A stretch of 7,485 nt of DNA from JBEEJZ01 sp046046915 (GTDB lineage Bacteria > Pseudomonadota > Gammaproteobacteria > Burkholderiales > Burkholderiaceae_C): contig JBJOIT010000082.1 in NCBI GenBank assembly GCA_046046915.1, forward strand, positions 1 through 7,485, in the 5' to 3' direction. Below, one piece after another: positions 5,910 to 7,485 of the stretch (its first letter is position 1; every line of letters starts with the position of its first letter). The position numbers and the translations under genes are program-made. The notes under the pieces are model-generated. The model saw nothing but the letters and a program-made list of their open reading frames with translations. It searched no databases and had not been told where the DNA came from.

Positions 5910-7085
5910 ATGCTGACCTTCGACCTGCTAACCACCGACCCGACCACTCACGCCCGCCGCGGCAAGCTCACGCTCAACCACGGTGTGGTGCAAACGCCGA
6001 TCTTCATGCCGGTGGGCACCTACGGCACGGTCAAGGGGGTGATGCCCCGCAGCCTCGAAGAAATGGGTGCGCAGATCATTCTGGGCAACACCTTTCATTT
6101 GTGGATGCGCCCCGGGCTGGACATCATGAAAAGCTTTGGTGGCCTGCATGGGTTCGAGAAATGGCGCAAACCCATCCTCACTGACTCGGGCGGCTTTCAG
6201 GTCTGGAGCCTGGGCGAGATGCGCAAGATCAGCGAAGAAGGCGTGAAATTCGCCTCGCCGGTCAACGGCGACAAGCTGTTTCTCACCCCCGAGATCAGCA
6301 TGCAGATCCAGACCACGCTGAACTCCGACATCGTGATGCAGTTCGACGAGTGCACGCCCTACGACACCAAAGGGCACATCACCACCGAGCGTGAAGCTCG
6401 CGCGTCGATGGAACTCAGCCGGCGCTGGGCCCTGCGTTGCAAGACCGAATTCGCCAGACTTGAAAACCCCAACGCCCTGTTCGGCATCGTGCAAGGCGGC
6501 ATGTTTGAAAACCTGCGTCAGGAATCACTCGACCACCTTGTTGAAATGGACTTTCCCGGCTACGCCATTGGCGGGGTCAGCGTGGGAGAACCAAAAGACG
6601 AGATGCTGCGCATCATGGCGCACACACCGCACCGCCTGCCGGCCCACAAGCCGCGCTACCTGATGGGCGTGGGCACACCTGAGGACCTGGTGCAGGGCGT
6701 GGCCGACGGCGTGGACATGTTTGATTGCGTGATGCCAACGCGTAATGCCCGCAATGGCACCGTGTTCACCCGCCACGGCGACCTCAAGATACGCAACGCC
6801 CGCCACAAGACCGACCCGCAGCCGCTGGACCCCAGCTGCACCTGCCACGCTTGCGCAGGCAGCTCGGGCGTGTCGTGGGATCAGGGCGGGCGCGAGGGTT
6901 TTTCAAGGGCTTATCTGCACCACCTGGACCGCTGCGGCGAGATGCTGGGCCCCATGCTCACCACCATCCACAACCTGCATTACTACCTGAACCTGATGCA
7001 AGAAGTGCGGGAATCCCTGGATGCCGGCAATTTTGGCGCTTTCAGGCTTCAGTTCAAAGCTGACCGCGCCCGTGGGATTGCCTGA
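5910..7085 (+). CDS. tgt: tRNA-guanine(34) transglycosylase (queuine/preQ1 tRNA-ribosyltransferase)
   Basis: A 391-aa zinc enzyme of queuosine synthesis that swaps guanine-34 for preQ1 in tRNAs with GUN anticodons. It has the TIM-barrel landmarks of bacterial Tgt: GTYGTVKG (36-43), GNTFHL (59-64), the acid/base D92 in DSGGFQ (92-97), D146 in FDEC, GIVQGG (192-197), GGVSVGE (221-227), and the nucleophile D272 in MFDCVMPTRNARNG. Zinc ligands are C310, C312, C315 and H354 (in TIHNL). Between C315 and FSRAYLHH there are 15 residues where E. coli Tgt has two, a 13-residue insertion that accounts for much of the extra length over its 375 aa. The ATG at 5910 gives the normal MLTFDLLTTD start, with no Shine-Dalgarno. 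The gene stands apart from the queA and yajC-secDF partners found beside it in many proteobacteria. Confidence 0.97.
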   Translation: MLTFDLLTTDPTTHARRGKLTLNHGVVQTPIFMPVGTYGTVKGVMPRSLEEMGAQIILGNTFHLWMRPGLDIMKSFGGLHGFEKWRKPILTDSGGFQVWSLGEMRKISEEGVKFASPVNGDKLFLTPEISMQIQTTLNSDIVMQFDECTPYDTKGHITTEREARASMELSRRWALRCKTEFARLENPNALFGIVQGGMFENLRQESLDHLVEMDFPGYAIGGVSVGEPKDEMLRIMAHTPHRLPAHKPRYLMGVGTPEDLVQGVADGVDMFDCVMPTRNARNGTVFTRHGDLKIRNARHKTDPQPLDPSCTCHACAGSSGVSWDQGGREGFSRAYLHHLDRCGEMLGPMLTTIHNLHYYLNLMQEVRESLDAGNFGAFRLQFKADRARGIA

Positions 7086-7091
7086 CTGAGC

Positions 7092-7127
7092 CCCGGCAGG
7101 CAGGACGGTGCACCGCGCGCCGCCGGG
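7092..7127. terminator. Possible structured spacer between convergent tgt and the HPt gene
   Basis: CCCGGC (7092-7097) is complementary to GCCGGG (7122-7127), and between them lies the 10-bp palindrome CGGTGCACCG (7106-7115). Both lie in the 42-nt gap between two convergent genes. No T-run follows on either strand, so a terminator role is only suggestive. Confidence 0.3.
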
Positions 7128-7485
7128 TCAGTTCTCTGCGTCTTCCTGACTGGCGCGCAGATGCTCGCCGATCAAATTCATGTTCTTGATGGTGGCATCG
7201 ACCGCCACCCGCAGCCCGGTGACCACGGCATCAGCGTGGGCGCCGGGTTCTGCTGCACGTACGCGCTGCTCGGCACCCGCGGCAAAGTTCTTGAGCTGGG
7301 TGGCACCCAAGGTTGCTGCCAAGCCCTTGAAGGTGTGCATCAACCGGGCGGCATCGCCGCCTTGCCCAGCAGCCAGCAAACCGGCAAGCTTCTCGGGCAA
7401 CTGCGGCAAATCTTGCAAAAATGCGTCCATCAATCGCAGATAAACACCGGTATTGCCACCCAGTCGGCCCAGCGCAGCATTGATT
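7128..7485 (-). CDS. C-terminal HPt (histidine phosphotransfer) domain of a signalling protein, truncated by window edge
   Basis: The frame is open from the window edge to a TGA at 7130-7128, giving the last 118 residues of a protein that enters from the right. The visible part is an HPt four-helix domain, beginning INAALGRLGGNTGVYLRLM, with the phosphoacceptor histidine at visible residue 50 in HTFKGLAATLGA. HPt domains pass phosphate between receiver domains. A C-terminal HPt following ALxRLGGN is typical of hybrid sensor kinases, so the full gene probably encodes a kinase with histidine kinase and receiver domains upstream. An internal ATG at 7430 would give a 100-aa stand-alone protein, but it would cut off the first conserved helix, so the longer frame is preferred. 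It is convergent with tgt. The partner and signal cannot be deduced. Confidence 0.85.
   Translation of the reverse strand, partial: INAALGRLGGNTGVYLRLMDAFLQDLPQLPEKLAGLLAAGQGGDAARLMHTFKGLAATLGATQLKNFAAGAEQRVRAAEPGAHADAVVTGLRVAVDATIKNMNLIGEHLRASQEDAEN

Noticed and set aside
5928..6494. A 188-codon minus-strand frame antisense to tgt
   Set aside because: Shadow of a highly conserved gene; the translated sequence shows no family motifs.
1..7485. CRISPR arrays, tRNA or rRNA genes, insertion sequences, toxin-antitoxin pairs
   Set aside because: No regularly spaced repeats, no tRNA-like cloverleaf, no transposase motifs or terminal inverted repeats were found, and nearly all of the window is explained by the genes listed.

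Overview
The window looks like a chromosomal segment of a beta-proteobacterium in Burkholderiales, most likely Comamonadaceae (Polaromonas/Acidovorax/Hydrogenophaga-like). This rests on GC-rich coding sequence, the nag-type salicylate/gentisate gene set, and the character of the tgt protein. The genus cannot be fixed from the sequence alone.

Left half (1-4569): a salicylate-to-gentisate degradation module. On the minus strand, in transcription order, are nagG (Rieske oxygenase large subunit), nagH (small subunit), nagAb (Rieske ferredoxin), nagAa (ferredoxin reductase) and the first 111 codons of nagI (gentisate 1,2-dioxygenase, cut by the window edge). The first four genes are separated by 2-nt gaps or an 8-nt overlap, so they are almost certainly one translationally coupled operon. 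nagI follows after 76 nt that hold a GC-rich hairpin. A NahR/NagR-type LysR regulator is divergent on the plus strand across a 117-nt AT-rich intergenic region. Together the genes would run NAD(P)H -> NagAa -> NagAb -> NagGH, hydroxylating salicylate at C5 to gentisate, which NagI cleaves to maleylpyruvate. No naphthalene dioxygenase genes are present, so this is a stand-alone lower-pathway module.

Middle (4570-5909): a convergent minus-strand ATPase of the AAA_14/DUF4143 family, followed by a 121-nt divergent intergenic region. That region carries an 11-bp perfect inverted repeat beside the ATPase start and overlapping its TATAAT box. nagR and the ATPase converge on a 7-bp-stem hairpin that overlaps both stop codons.

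Right (5910-7485): tgt (queuine/preQ1 tRNA-guanine transglycosylase) with all catalytic and zinc residues and a 13-residue insertion inside the zinc site. It converges with a minus-strand gene whose visible C-terminal 118 residues form a histidine phosphotransfer (HPt) domain.

I do not see a wholly new multi-gene system. The observations most worth following are: a 9-bp inverted repeat in the nagG leader whose right arm contains the nagG Shine-Dalgarno sequence; the palindrome at the ATPase promoter/start; apparently leaderless starts for the divergent ATPase/tgt pair; and a salicylate hydroxylase reductase that does not look like classical NagAa.
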